Assembly: GCA_002388665.1 (NCBI GenBank)
Contig: DGMY01000094.1
Span: forward strand, 1 to 48,049
DNA from: Opitutia bacterium UBA4506
GTDB taxonomy: Bacteria; Verrucomicrobiota; Verrucomicrobiia; Opitutales; Puniceicoccaceae
Direction of reading: 5' to 3'
DNA: 48,049 nucleotides
Below, in pieces: positions 17,837 to 26,608 of this stretch; the stretch's first letter is position 1; each line of letters opens with the position of its first letter. Both the position numbers and the translations under genes were made by a program. The notes under the pieces were generated by a model. The model ran no database searches and was not told the DNA's origin. It worked only from the letters and a program-made list of their open reading frames with translations.

Positions 17837-19174
17837 ATGAAACAACGGACGATTCTGCGGGAGTCCTCGGTGAGTGGGAAGTCACTCCATACTGGGGAAG
17901 AAGTTACCCTTACTCTGAAACCGGCGCCTGAGGGCACCGGTATTGTGTTTCGGCGCACAGATCTTTACGGGAAACCTGAATTGCGGGCGGACGTCTCGCT
18001 TGTTACGGAATTAGTCCGTAGCACTACCCTGTCCTCTGGGCACGCGAAGGTGCATACTGTGGAACACATCCTCAGTGCTCTGAGTGGGTGCGCGGTTGAT
18101 AATGCAATCATTGAGATGGGAGCTAGCGAACCTCCTATCCTGGATGGATCGGCTAAGCATTTTGTGAACCTCATTCAGAAAGCTGAACCGGTTGAGCAAA
18201 CGGCGGAGAGGAAGGTGTACACGCTGAAGGAGCCGATTTCGATCACGGAGGGAAATCGATCTATCATCGCACTCCCCTGCGACACTTTGAAGATTACGTG
18301 CACTTCCTCCGACGATCGGGGAATCCATACGCAGCACTTGACTTTGGAAATCGATCCGGACGTCTACATGGCGCAAATCGCCCCGTCCCGGACATTTACG
18401 ATATACGAAGATATCGAAGAGCTCCTGAAGCTCGGCAAAATCCAAGGTGGGAGTCTGGACAGTGCGATCGTGATAAAGGGAGACAAAATTTTATCGAAAG
18501 AGCCTCTCCGGTTCAAAGATGAGTTCGTCCGGCATAAAATTCTCGATATTATCGGGGACATCTCTCTTCTGGGCTGTGCCCTCAAGGCTCACATCGTGGC
18601 AGTGCGCCCAGGACATGCCCTGAATGCTGGCCTCACCCGTGCGCTCGCCGCGAAGATGAAAGAGGAAACTTCCGGGAAGAAGACTGTTACCAAAGCATCC
18701 AACCAGCCAACTGTTCCGGCAGATGAAAAGGCTTTGGATATTCGACGGATCCTGGACACGATTCCTCACCGGTACCCGTTTGTCATGATCGACCGGGTGA
18801 TTGAGATCAAATCGGACGATGAATTGATTGCGGTCAAAAACGTTAGCATCAATGAACCCTACTTTCAGGGTCACTTTCCCGGCCGACCCGTCATGCCGGG
18901 GGTCCTCCAGATTGAGGCGATGGCTCAGGCAGCCGGGATCCTCATGCTCCGATATACTTCGGCGGAGAACTGCATCGCATTTTTCATGAGTTGTGATAAG
19001 GTCAAGTTCCGCAATGCGGTTGAGCCGGGCGATCAGATAGCCATTCATGTACGGCTCATCAAAAAGCGCGGGAACAAATTGGCCGTGGCAGCAGGCGAAT
19101 GCAAAGTCGGTGACAAGGTAGTGTCCTCTGCCGAGTTGATGTTTACCATCGTAGATGCAGGAGAATCTCACTAA
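17837..19174 (+). CDS. lpxC/fabZ: bifunctional UDP-3-O-acyl-GlcNAc deacetylase / 3-hydroxyacyl-ACP dehydratase (LpxC-FabZ fusion)
   Basis: A 445-aa fusion. Residues 1 to about 275 are LpxC, the zinc deacetylase committing to lipid A: the HTVEHILSAL motif gives the zinc ligand His77, RHKILDIIGD gives His233 and Asp237, and PGHALN the catalytic His260. After a Lys/Thr linker (about 276-298) comes FabZ, the dehydratase of fatty acid elongation: IPHRYPFVMIDRV (309-321), GHFPGRPVMPGVLQIE with catalytic His346 and Glu360. Fused LpxC-FabZ proteins are established in Bacteroidetes and occur in the PVC group. Both active sites are complete. lpxA follows after 4 nt, so the operon joins deacetylation, acyl-chain supply and the first acyltransfer of lipid A synthesis. 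Confidence 0.96.
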   Translation: MKQRTILRESSVSGKSLHTGEEVTLTLKPAPEGTGIVFRRTDLYGKPELRADVSLVTELVRSTTLSSGHAKVHTVEHILSALSGCAVDNAIIEMGASEPPILDGSAKHFVNLIQKAEPVEQTAERKVYTLKEPISITEGNRSIIALPCDTLKITCTSSDDRGIHTQHLTLEIDPDVYMAQIAPSRTFTIYEDIEELLKLGKIQGGSLDSAIVIKGDKILSKEPLRFKDEFVRHKILDIIGDISLLGCALKAHIVAVRPGHALNAGLTRALAAKMKEETSGKKTVTKASNQPTVPADEKALDIRRILDTIPHRYPFVMIDRVIEIKSDDELIAVKNVSINEPYFQGHFPGRPVMPGVLQIEAMAQAAGILMLRYTSAENCIAFFMSCDKVKFRNAVEPGDQIAIHVRLIKKRGNKLAVAAGECKVGDKVVSSAELMFTIVDAGESH

Positions 19175-19178
19175 ACCG

Positions 19179-19955
19179 ATGGCGAAGATTCACCCAACGG
19201 CAATTGTAGAGGAAGGCGCCCAGCTATCCGGCTCGGTTGAAGTTGGAGCGTATGCCTACATTGGTTCTCACGTTCGCCTTGGCCCCGAGTGCCGAATTCA
19301 TCACCACGCCACGGTCGAAGGAAATACGGAAATTGGCCGGGGAAACGAAATCTTCCCCTATGCGCTGATTGGCGGCAAAACCCACGACCTGAAGTACACC
19401 GGCGGGGAGCCCGGATTGACCATCGGGGACTATAATGTATTCCGCGAATACTCGACCGTCCATGTCGCGACCAAGCAGGGTGAGTTCACAAGAATCGGAG
19501 ACCGCAATTCGATCCTCGCCTACAGCCATATCGCGCACGACTGTCAGATCGGAAATTCTCTCATTATGAGTAGCCACGCCGCACTCGGAGGGCATGTCCT
19601 GTGCGGCGACCATGTGAACATCGGATGGGGCACTGGCATTCATCAATTTTGCCGCCTCGGCTCCTATTCGATGGCAGCCGCGGCATCAAAAGTCATCCAA
19701 GACATTCCTCCTTACTTTATAGCTGACGGAAATCCAGCTCGATGCCGCACACACAATAAAGTGGGAATGGAGCGATTTGGAATCTCGGCAGAGGATATTT
19801 CCCTCGCCCAGCAGGCGTATAAAATTTTGTACCGCCAAGGTTTAAACCGCAGCCAATCTCTCGAAAAACTATCCGCGCATCCCGAGGCCAATAATTCTCC
19901 GATCCTGACCTCGCTGATTCAGTTTTTCAAAGAGAGCACCCGCGGGGTCAGCTAA
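19179..19955 (+). CDS. lpxA: UDP-N-acetylglucosamine acyltransferase LpxA
   Basis: A 258-aa left-handed beta-helix acyltransferase that puts the 3-hydroxyacyl chain on UDP-GlcNAc, the first step of lipid A synthesis in the cytoplasm. Hexapeptide repeats ([LIV]-G-X4) run from residue 6 to about 185, with IHPTAIV at the start; the catalytic His is in SHIAHDCQIG (His120), and the loop IGGKTHDLKYTGGEP (64-78) is typical. A helical C-terminal domain completes it. ATG at 19179 fits the family start (MAKIHPTAIV); an in-frame ATG at 19155 would overlap lpxC/fabZ and adds eight unconserved residues. A GGAG precedes it at some distance. lpxB and lpxD are not in the window. Confidence 0.96.
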   Translation: MAKIHPTAIVEEGAQLSGSVEVGAYAYIGSHVRLGPECRIHHHATVEGNTEIGRGNEIFPYALIGGKTHDLKYTGGEPGLTIGDYNVFREYSTVHVATKQGEFTRIGDRNSILAYSHIAHDCQIGNSLIMSSHAALGGHVLCGDHVNIGWGTGIHQFCRLGSYSMAAAASKVIQDIPPYFIADGNPARCRTHNKVGMERFGISAEDISLAQQAYKILYRQGLNRSQSLEKLSAHPEANNSPILTSLIQFFKESTRGVS

Positions 19956-19983
19956 AAGCAGGACCGCAATCTCCGATCAGACA

Positions 19984-20005
19984 GGAGCCATAGGCTGACG
20001 GCTCC
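19984..20005. terminator. weak stem-loop between convergent lpxA and ATP-grasp/alpha-E fusion
   Basis: GGAGCC and GGCTCC can pair as a 6-bp stem with a 10-nt loop in the 55-nt gap between two convergent genes. There is no T-run on either strand, so it would be at most an atypical or bidirectional terminator. Confidence 0.25.
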
Positions 20006-20010
20006 CCCTC

Positions 20011-22458
20011 TTATCCACGAGTATTTTGATGACTAAAATAATAGTCTTCGATCAACCCGTGAATTGACTGCAATCCCGAGCGCAACCACACCAGCTCGGC
20101 GCATACCTTCTTCAAAGTTTCCGCATGCACCAATTCAGCTCTCGTCCCTAAATCAAGGTGAGACATCCGGGCGGGGAACACATCCTCGATGGGAAATTTT
20201 TCGACTCTCGAAATCATGCGGCTAATCTTTCGGCGAAGCGGAAGATTTGTATGCTTGGGCGTACTGACTTCGATTTCCTGCAACGACTCCCGTACCCGAT
20301 AGAGATTGTATAGAATCGACCCCGGAAGGTCTCTACTTCTCCAGACCAAACGAATGACGCGGTCAAGATAGGCACGAGACCGATACTCGCGGCGATACGC
20401 ATCCAAGCATCCCATCAAGCGAAGCAATGCCGTTAAGTCGGTATCATCCTCGAGATGGCGTTTCTGCAGAGAAATCCTGCTTGGGAGAATAGACTCCAGG
20501 AGCAAAGTACTTCCGACCGCCCACTCAATCGACGAACCCAATACCCAAAACCGATAGACTGAATCGTGTGAGAGCGTGCGCTCCAGCGTGCCTAAAAATC
20601 TCAGAAACTCCAAAGAAACGAGACTACAGAGATCCCGGCTCATCCGGGCCTTGGTCACTGATTTGCGCCCTAAAAGCCGCTCGGCTTTTTCGATCAAAGT
20701 ATAGAAAACCTCTGAGACCTCGGGACTCACCCACTCTTGAATCAAATCAATATTATAGCGAGCGGCAGAGAGACTTGAAATAATCGAAGCTGGATTGCCC
20801 CGACCGCAAGCGAACTCCCGCAACAATTTACCAAAATTCTCTGGAGATTCTTCCACCTCAGAAATGGGCGCAAACCCACTGGCTGCGGCGACACCTCGCC
20901 ATAAAGGCCAATAATAGTTCACATCCGAAGGACCCAACTCCGTCAGCCGGATACTTTCCAAGAGATCCACCTTATGAGCCGCACTACCGGCTCGCTCCAT
21001 GTAGCGAGCGAGCCAATACAGGCCCTCTGCGACACGGCTCGGAGCGGACAACTTCCCGGGAGCGAGGTCTGCCTCCAGTTGCGTTTCGACGGTATCCTTC
21101 TGACTAAGAGACTCATCAACGACCCATGTATCCTTCATGGTCCCGATAAAATCGATGGAGTCGCTGTGGCCAGCTTGCCACGACAGTCCTCCCGGAAGAA
21201 TAATCGGCTGGGGGCCCAGAACCCCGAAAACGCGCAGAAAAAATGGCGCTTCACAGACTCGATGATCCTTCCACATCGGCAAGCGGCTCGCTCGGATGCT
21301 GCGGCGAGCGACCGTCCATTCCGGTGGACCCGGAAAGTAAGGGTGATTCGGATCAATCCTGGTAACCTCGCCCTGGGATTCGGCCGAGACCATCACCCTC
21401 GGAGTCGCTACTGGATCAAAAACAAATTCATCCGCGCGCGCGCCGACCCAATCCGCCTGGTCCAGGTCTGAGCAGTGGTATGTTTCCACAGTGGGTAGAA
21501 TCGGGTCCTCATTGAGGTAAAACCGAATAATGGAATCACTGAACGGCAACAAAGCGCGGCAATCAGCGACCTCTGCACCGAGAACATTCTGGATTCGAAC
21601 GGTACCTCGCCGCAGGCAATGAACCAGACCGGGGACTCCCCGGTCTGAATTCTCCACAAAAGTGATTGGATCGGTCGCATTGGTTTCCACCTTCCGCAGA
21701 ATCACATCGACCAACTCAAGGCCATCAATGGTTTTCAGAAAGACCCGACCGTCCCGAACAATCAAATCCGCGGGACGTGCCGACACGATTCCCATATGCC
21801 GGGCCAGAAACGAATCGTCGAAATGAGGTCGCAACGTATCCCCCCGGGTCAGTAGAACGACTCGCTGATCTCCACGCGGATTCTCTCCCTTCAAAGACTC
21901 GACCAACTGGCTACCAAAGGCAGCGACGGGAACCACCGAATGTCCTTCAAAAATCTCCGGGAACGCCTGCGCCAGCATTCTTCGATTCTGAATCACATGG
22001 GAAATACCCGGAGGGAACGAGAAATGGTTTTCGAATACGATCCACCCACCATCCTCAGCTTGAACGAGATCCATTGCCCCGATCAAAAAACCCTGGTTCT
22101 CCGGCCCCCCTTTCCCCAGCAGCTCACGATAAAATCCCGGTGCACTCAACAGAACTTCGGCGGGCAGAACACCTTCCTTCACAATTCGTTGGTCTCGATA
22201 CACATCAGAAGTAAAGCGACTAAAAGCCTCCATTCGCTGAATCGCACCAGAACGAATCGTCCTCCAGTCAGCGGATGACAGTAGCCGTGGAAACACATCG
22301 AGATCCCACCCGCCGGCGTCCCCCTCGTCCGAAGCTAGAGAGAAATGATAGCGTATCTCGCTCGCGACGCGTTTAAGCACCTGAGCACGAGAATTGAGGA
22401 CCTCAGGAGAAAACCCCGCGGCGACTGGCGGAAGCGGATACGAATCATAATGTCCCAT
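20011..22458 (-). CDS. fused ATP-grasp-like / alpha-E protein, ATP-grasp half apparently degenerate
   Basis: An 815-aa protein that joins in one chain the two proteins encoded separately at 11395-13799. Residues 1 to about 450 resemble the circularly permuted ATP-grasp fold: WDLDVFPRLL (51-60), GAMDLVQ, GLELVDVILRK (246-256), RFYLNEDPILPTVETY, ILPGGLSW (420-427) and KDTWVV (442-447). Residues from about 470 are alpha-E, starting APSRVAEGLYWLARYMERAG. Several motifs kept in the separate copy are altered: EDNARSPSG has become ENHFSFPPG (143-151), GTGVADDK has become GAEVADCR, and the VVKSTNEAGGYGM ATP loop is replaced by FVFDPVATPRVMV (345-357), so its lysine and glycines are gone. The first half is therefore probably not a working ATP-grasp enzyme. 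It likely shares an operon with the HNH gene 49 nt upstream. Confidence 0.88.
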   Translation of the reverse strand: MGHYDSYPLPPVAAGFSPEVLNSRAQVLKRVASEIRYHFSLASDEGDAGGWDLDVFPRLLSSADWRTIRSGAIQRMEAFSRFTSDVYRDQRIVKEGVLPAEVLLSAPGFYRELLGKGGPENQGFLIGAMDLVQAEDGGWIVFENHFSFPPGISHVIQNRRMLAQAFPEIFEGHSVVPVAAFGSQLVESLKGENPRGDQRVVLLTRGDTLRPHFDDSFLARHMGIVSARPADLIVRDGRVFLKTIDGLELVDVILRKVETNATDPITFVENSDRGVPGLVHCLRRGTVRIQNVLGAEVADCRALLPFSDSIIRFYLNEDPILPTVETYHCSDLDQADWVGARADEFVFDPVATPRVMVSAESQGEVTRIDPNHPYFPGPPEWTVARRSIRASRLPMWKDHRVCEAPFFLRVFGVLGPQPIILPGGLSWQAGHSDSIDFIGTMKDTWVVDESLSQKDTVETQLEADLAPGKLSAPSRVAEGLYWLARYMERAGSAAHKVDLLESIRLTELGPSDVNYYWPLWRGVAAASGFAPISEVEESPENFGKLLREFACGRGNPASIISSLSAARYNIDLIQEWVSPEVSEVFYTLIEKAERLLGRKSVTKARMSRDLCSLVSLEFLRFLGTLERTLSHDSVYRFWVLGSSIEWAVGSTLLLESILPSRISLQKRHLEDDTDLTALLRLMGCLDAYRREYRSRAYLDRVIRLVWRSRDLPGSILYNLYRVRESLQEIEVSTPKHTNLPLRRKISRMISRVEKFPIEDVFPARMSHLDLGTRAELVHAETLKKVCAELVWLRSGLQSIHGLIEDYYFSHQNTRG

Positions 22459-22507
22459 TACTGAATGGAAGTGCAGTTCTCCGGCTCAGACGCAACCGGT
22501 AAACGCA

Positions 22508-23119
22508 TCAAATCTTTCCGATGAAAGGCTTCCAGACCTCTTTTGAGCCGCTGCGATGCAATACCGAAAGGAAAGGACGATGCTTGGGACGAACCGGTTG
22601 CCGCCGAAGGGCGAGTCCGGCTTGATGAGGGAGCCGGTTGGCCTTGCGGCTGTTACACTCGATGCAGGAGGTCACTAAATTTTCCCAACTTGTGCGCCCT
22701 CCACGGTCTCGAGGAATGACATGGTCGAGATTCAATTTCGCCTCAGAAAAAATGTCTCCGCAGTACTGGCAGCGGTAATCATCTCTTTCAAAAATATTTT
22801 TGCGATTCAGCTTGGTGTCCTGAATCGGCACACGATCAAAGTCCCGCAATAACAAAATCTGAGGGACACGCAGATTCAAACGCACAGAACGGATCGAAGC
22901 CTCACCGACCCGCGGAGGATTTGTAATTGAACGATCCATCCACTCTTCCGCGGAAAACATCTCGTAGTTCCCCTGGCTAGGATGAATCACTTGAGCATTG
23001 TCTTGAAAAAGCAACGCCACCGCCCGGCGAATCCCAACAATGTTGACCGGCTGCCAGACCCGATTGAGAACCAATATCCGGAATGCATCTTCGTTAGAAT
23101 GCTGTCCCGATAACTCCAT
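22508..23119 (-). CDS. HNH endonuclease
   Basis: A 203-aa protein with an N-terminal domain beginning AFRILVLNRVWQPVNIVGIRRAV, which is typical of one widespread family of small HNH proteins, and a zinc-type HNH nuclease module: CQYC at 117-120, the catalytic NLDHVIPRDRGG (130-141, Asp132-His133) and CIECN (152-156). The basic C-terminal tail (LRRQPVRPKHRPF) may contact DNA. The biological role of this family is not established; it is not linked here to restriction or phage genes. ATG at 23119 is chosen because MELSGQHSNEDAFRIL fits the family start; the longer frame to 23173 has a hydrophobic, unrelated extension. Upstream of, and co-directional with, the ATP-grasp/alpha-E fusion. Confidence 0.9.
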   Translation of the reverse strand: MELSGQHSNEDAFRILVLNRVWQPVNIVGIRRAVALLFQDNAQVIHPSQGNYEMFSAEEWMDRSITNPPRVGEASIRSVRLNLRVPQILLLRDFDRVPIQDTKLNRKNIFERDDYRCQYCGDIFSEAKLNLDHVIPRDRGGRTSWENLVTSCIECNSRKANRLPHQAGLALRRQPVRPKHRPFLSVLHRSGSKEVWKPFIGKI

Positions 23120-23289
23120 CTTGTATTCAAGATAAAAGAACAACCTTTCAGGGAAGCAATCGAAAACCAGCAAATATAGTAAAGTTTGAAGAAATCGTCA
23201 CAAGTCCCACCCGATCAATACTGCATGGGCGGGGAAACCTGTTTGACAAGGCAGGATCGACTCACCAACCTTCCAAAAGCTACGAAACC

Positions 23290-23964
23290 ATGAAAAAATC
23301 CCTACTTCTTCCCCTGCTTTTCGCAACTGGATCAACGGCATTTGGCCAACTTTACTTCGGTGCTGGCGTCGGGTACTTCTTTCCTGAAGCAGATACTTCG
23401 TTTACTCAAGCCCTAGGCGGACCCAACATGGATCCGGAAGATGGAGTGGGTGGCATCGTCAATGTTGGATACAAGATCCCATCCAACGGCTGGCATTTCG
23501 AGTTTGAGTTCCAATATTTCGAGCCTGATTCCAACGCATCCATGCAAGCGAGCGGAGCCCAGTCAGCAGCAGCAACGGGCACAAACCTCGGCACAGGCAC
23601 CTACAATATTAAGAACAACTCGGACAACTACACGTACGCAGTTAATGTTTACTACGACGTTCTTGATTCGATGGAAACCAACTGGGGGATCTACTTTGGT
23701 GGTGGACTCGGCACAACGAACCTCAACCAGCACGTAACTGTTCGCGGCCCCAATGGTTCCGTATCCGACAGCAATGACAAATGGCTCTTCACCTACCAGT
23801 TCCTCGGAGGCATTTCTTACCGTCCCGTTGAAAACATCCGTTTCGACTTGGCCTACCGGTACACCGTTCCTGAGGACTCGAACTTCACTCTCTTCGACCA
23901 AAACGTGAAGGTGGACAGCTACGAATTCCAGTCGATCGAATTCTCTGCCTCAGTTCTCTTCTAA
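23290..23964 (+). CDS. outer-membrane beta-barrel protein
   Basis: A 224-aa secreted protein with a clear signal peptide (MKK, hydrophobic LLLPLLF, cleavage likely after TAFG, residue 19). The mature part has alternating strands with aromatic residues (YFGAGVGYFFP, WHFEFEFQYFEP, WGIYFGGGLG, IRFDLAYRYTVP) and ends in a C-terminal phenylalanine (FSASVLF), the usual signal for barrel insertion by BamA. Eight strands would fit the length, as in OmpW/OmpA-barrel-like porins. No ligand or function can be assigned. It is a single-gene unit with its own strong terminator, suggesting substantial expression. ATG at 23290 gives a proper signal peptide. Confidence 0.88.
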   Translation: MKKSLLLPLLFATGSTAFGQLYFGAGVGYFFPEADTSFTQALGGPNMDPEDGVGGIVNVGYKIPSNGWHFEFEFQYFEPDSNASMQASGAQSAAATGTNLGTGTYNIKNNSDNYTYAVNVYYDVLDSMETNWGIYFGGGLGTTNLNQHVTVRGPNGSVSDSNDKWLFTYQFLGGISYRPVENIRFDLAYRYTVPEDSNFTLFDQNVKVDSYEFQSIEFSASVLF

Positions 23965-23984
23965 GAGACATCCAATTTCTACTT

Positions 23985-24017
23985 AAAAGCGGGAACTACG
24001 GTTCCCGCTTTTTTTTT
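23985..24017 (+). terminator. strong Rho-independent terminator after the outer-membrane protein gene
   Basis: AAAAGCGGGAAC pairs perfectly with GTTCCCGCTTTT around a TACG tetraloop, followed by a run of T to 24017. It starts 21 nt after the stop codon at 23964. This is one of the two clearest terminators in the window. Confidence 0.93.
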
Positions 24018-24334
24018 GCGCCTACTCCCCACCGGCGAAAAGGAAACCCCAGCACGGGAGCATGAAGCCGCCCCCAGAAAACACGCACTGCGCAATTTGG
24101 TTAGCACCCTCTCTCAGTAGAGGATCCGACCTCCACCTCATTGCCGGCAATCGGACACCGAGAGCAGGTAAGCTACTATCTCCTCCACCTCATCCACACC
24201 CCGTGCAGGTAGTTGAGTCAAAGAACCCGGACCCTGCCCTTCGTACGCCAGCTTGAATAAGTGAGAACGCAGAACCACCCGAACAAGACCCGACTGCACC
24301 GGGACCAAAGAAGCCAAAAGCTCCCTGCAAGCCC
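24018..24334. other. 317-nt stretch without a recognised gene
   Basis: Between the terminator at 23985-24017 and the stop of the membrane protein gene at 24335. I see no RNA gene, strong hairpin, repeat or convincing reading frame; the short frames here lack family features. It would be the 3' untranslated region and terminator zone of the minus-strand transcript from 24862. Confidence 0.5.
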
Positions 24335-24862
24335 CTACGGCTGGCGCGGCGAATCCACCTCGGACGGAAGATCTGCGGCATAGTCAGCCGGGCAACCGAA
24401 GATCCAACGACCTGTGAAGTACAGGATGGAAAGCATTCCAATCCCCAGTCCCGCGACCACTCCCACATCAATGATTCCCCGCCACGGCTGCGGCAACAGG
24501 CGAACACTGAGGATCAAGACAACGATCCCCGTAGCGACCGCCCAGGAGACAATTTTCCGCTTCCGCGTGGCATAAAAGAAACCAAAACAATAGAAGGGAG
24601 CCAAAAGACACGCCAACACATTGGGGTGATCCATCAGCGCCCGAGCCCGCGAGACAACCCGCGGAGAAAAGGCCCGGTGGAACCCTTTCACGCCCTCGGC
24701 ATAGACCATAAAGACAAGCCACAGCGCAAAGACCACCCATTCCACGACACCAAAAGAGTGTCCATCGAACGCCGACAGTGCGACGGGATAGATCCGGGCC
24801 ACCGCGCAGCCCAAAATCGCTAAAACTCCCAAGATTCCCCAAGCTGCAGCTAAGACTAACAT
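24335..24862 (-). CDS. unnamed integral membrane protein
   Basis: A 175-aa protein with about five hydrophobic segments (residues 2-28, 39-58, 81-98, 104-122 and 129-154) and almost no soluble domain. Between segments 2 and 3 is a charged loop, GVKGFHRAFSPRVVSRARAL (58-77), that looks like a conserved motif, and an acidic, Pro-rich tail ends the chain. I cannot name the family. It lies 85 nt downstream of the periplasmic binding protein gene on the same strand, but is far too short and of the wrong topology to be the missing ABC permease of that operon. ATG at 24862 starts immediately with the first membrane segment. Confidence 0.75.
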   Translation of the reverse strand: MLVLAAAWGILGVLAILGCAVARIYPVALSAFDGHSFGVVEWVVFALWLVFMVYAEGVKGFHRAFSPRVVSRARALMDHPNVLACLLAPFYCFGFFYATRKRKIVSWAVATGIVVLILSVRLLPQPWRGIIDVGVVAGLGIGMLSILYFTGRWIFGCPADYAADLPSEVDSPRQP

Positions 24863-24947
24863 TCCGAATTTTCTATTCTCCCCGACCAGCTTCTTACGAG
24901 GTTTATCTCACCTTCGTCGACCGGCCGACGGTCAGCCGGGGCAAATC

Positions 24948-26588
24948 TCACTTCCCTTTTGCCACACTTTCGGCGAGACGGTACTGTTCCCGAAACCCAT
25001 CAGCGAGCATTCGTGCCATCCGAACCTCTTCAATTTTATCCCCACTTCGAAGCACACCGGCAATAGGGCCGGCCGACTCGGAAAATCGGATCGCATCCAA
25101 ATTCGAAAAAATCTGTTCCGCGGCATCAGCCGCCTCATCATCTCCCCGCTCTCTTGCTTCCAAGATTGCGACTCTAGCCTGAACCAGTTCTTCATGCGGA
25201 TCGATAAAGGCAACTCGGATGATGAATCGAAGCGGTGCAAACAATCGGCCGGTCCACTCGGGACGGTAGACAAAATCCCGTACGGTGGCATAGGGATTGA
25301 CCTCGGGTTCAGATAAATTTGATCGGCCCTCATCCGTATAGAGATTGCGAAGAACGGGACTCCTCCGAAGAGCGTACTGCACCGGCCCTCCTGCTACGCC
25401 GACCTGATAACCCCAGAGCCGCTGGCCTTCTTCGGAAAGAACGTACTCCAAAAACAAATCGGTCGCCTCTCGATTTGGGGAGCCGCGAAAAACCCCTATA
25501 GGGTCCGCCGACAGGCTCGACGCCCCCTCCGGAGTTACGTAACGCAACCGATCTCCACCTCCATTGGCAAGAATCACCTCCGCCTGAAAGCGACCATAAA
25601 AGTCGATCGACATGCCTACTGCGCAATCACCGCTGGCCACATCCGCCGGACCCTTTGTTGCGGAATCCGTAAAATACCGGGCATTTGCTGAAATGCGCTG
25701 AATCAACTTCATGGCGTCCATCCATCCAGCCGGCACCCCTTGGGACTCGGCCTCATCCTGGCTCAACCCTTCTTCAATCAGCTCGTCAACCCGAGCGTCC
25801 ATGCACCCCTGCACGATCATCTCAAAAGCTTTGGTAATGGATCCACTCTTCGTAGGATCGGCCAAAGCGACCTCCCCGAGGAACCGAGGGTCTCCCAAAT
25901 CTTCCCAGCGCGACGGAGGCTCCTCCATCCCCAATCGCTTCATGGCATCCACATTATAAATAATGCCAAAACTGGAGAGAACCGCACCGATCCACCGGCC
26001 CTCACTATCCCAAAATACCTCACCGGCAAACTTCCGAGGAAACACCTCGTCTGGGAACTGGGCCGCCAACTCTTCACCCGATCGCCAAGGAACTAGCGTA
26101 CCGACCTGGGCTTGTTTGATGAAATCATAGCTTCCCCCACCAAAAAACACATCGAGATCGATCGAAACATCCGAGGCAAGAAACGCCCGTCTCGCCTTGT
26201 GGTGCATCTCGTCCTCGTCGGGATCATCGGGAAGCTCCAGCTTGCGATTGCTGAAAGCCTGCCGCACCTCCGGTGTCCATTCCATTCCCAGCGAATCGGT
26301 CCAGTAGTTGCGAAAAGCGTTTTCGTACTCGGAATTCACGTAACGAACGATCTCATTCGTTCCCCCAATCACGCGCCAATCCACATCGACGGTACGCCCC
26401 GTCTGGGCCTCGTACCATTGGCGGAAGCCTCTCTCAAACTCGAAGCGAATCGCTTCGTTATGCGGAGTAATGACGACAACCACGTCATCCGCCTTCCCCA
26501 CAATGGTTTCTTCGCCCTTAAAAGCGAATGGCAGGCCGATCACAATTACGATCAGACCGAGGATGATGATGGATTTCAAACCCGACAC
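24948..26588 (-). CDS. ABC transporter substrate-binding protein (extracellular family 1, iron/polyamine-type)
   Basis: A 546-aa periplasmic or membrane-tethered binding protein. An N-terminal hydrophobic anchor/signal (SIIILGLIVIVIGLPFAF, 6-23) has no lipobox Cys. The fold begins with VVVVITPHNEAIRFEFERGF, typical of FbpA/PotD-like family 1 proteins, and contains VDVDWRVIGGTNEIVRYV, FGIIYNVDAMKRLGM, FLGEVALADPTKSGSITKAF and the late GVFRGSPNREATDLFLEYVLS. It is some 200 aa longer than usual FbpA because of insertions (about 90-140) and an extended C terminus. It follows the ATPase gene by 20 nt. The ligand is not readable: ferric iron, an organophosphate or a polyamine are all possible. No permease gene is in this transcription unit. 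Confidence 0.88.
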   Translation of the reverse strand: MSGLKSIIILGLIVIVIGLPFAFKGEETIVGKADDVVVVITPHNEAIRFEFERGFRQWYEAQTGRTVDVDWRVIGGTNEIVRYVNSEYENAFRNYWTDSLGMEWTPEVRQAFSNRKLELPDDPDEDEMHHKARRAFLASDVSIDLDVFFGGGSYDFIKQAQVGTLVPWRSGEELAAQFPDEVFPRKFAGEVFWDSEGRWIGAVLSSFGIIYNVDAMKRLGMEEPPSRWEDLGDPRFLGEVALADPTKSGSITKAFEMIVQGCMDARVDELIEEGLSQDEAESQGVPAGWMDAMKLIQRISANARYFTDSATKGPADVASGDCAVGMSIDFYGRFQAEVILANGGGDRLRYVTPEGASSLSADPIGVFRGSPNREATDLFLEYVLSEEGQRLWGYQVGVAGGPVQYALRRSPVLRNLYTDEGRSNLSEPEVNPYATVRDFVYRPEWTGRLFAPLRFIIRVAFIDPHEELVQARVAILEARERGDDEAADAAEQIFSNLDAIRFSESAGPIAGVLRSGDKIEEVRMARMLADGFREQYRLAESVAKGK

Positions 26589-26608
26589 AACGGCATCACT
26601 CCCTTCGT

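Noticed and set aside
23243..23271. TTGACA as -35 box of the outer-membrane protein gene
   Set aside because: A perfect -35 hexamer is present, but nothing resembling TATAAT lies 16-18 nt downstream.
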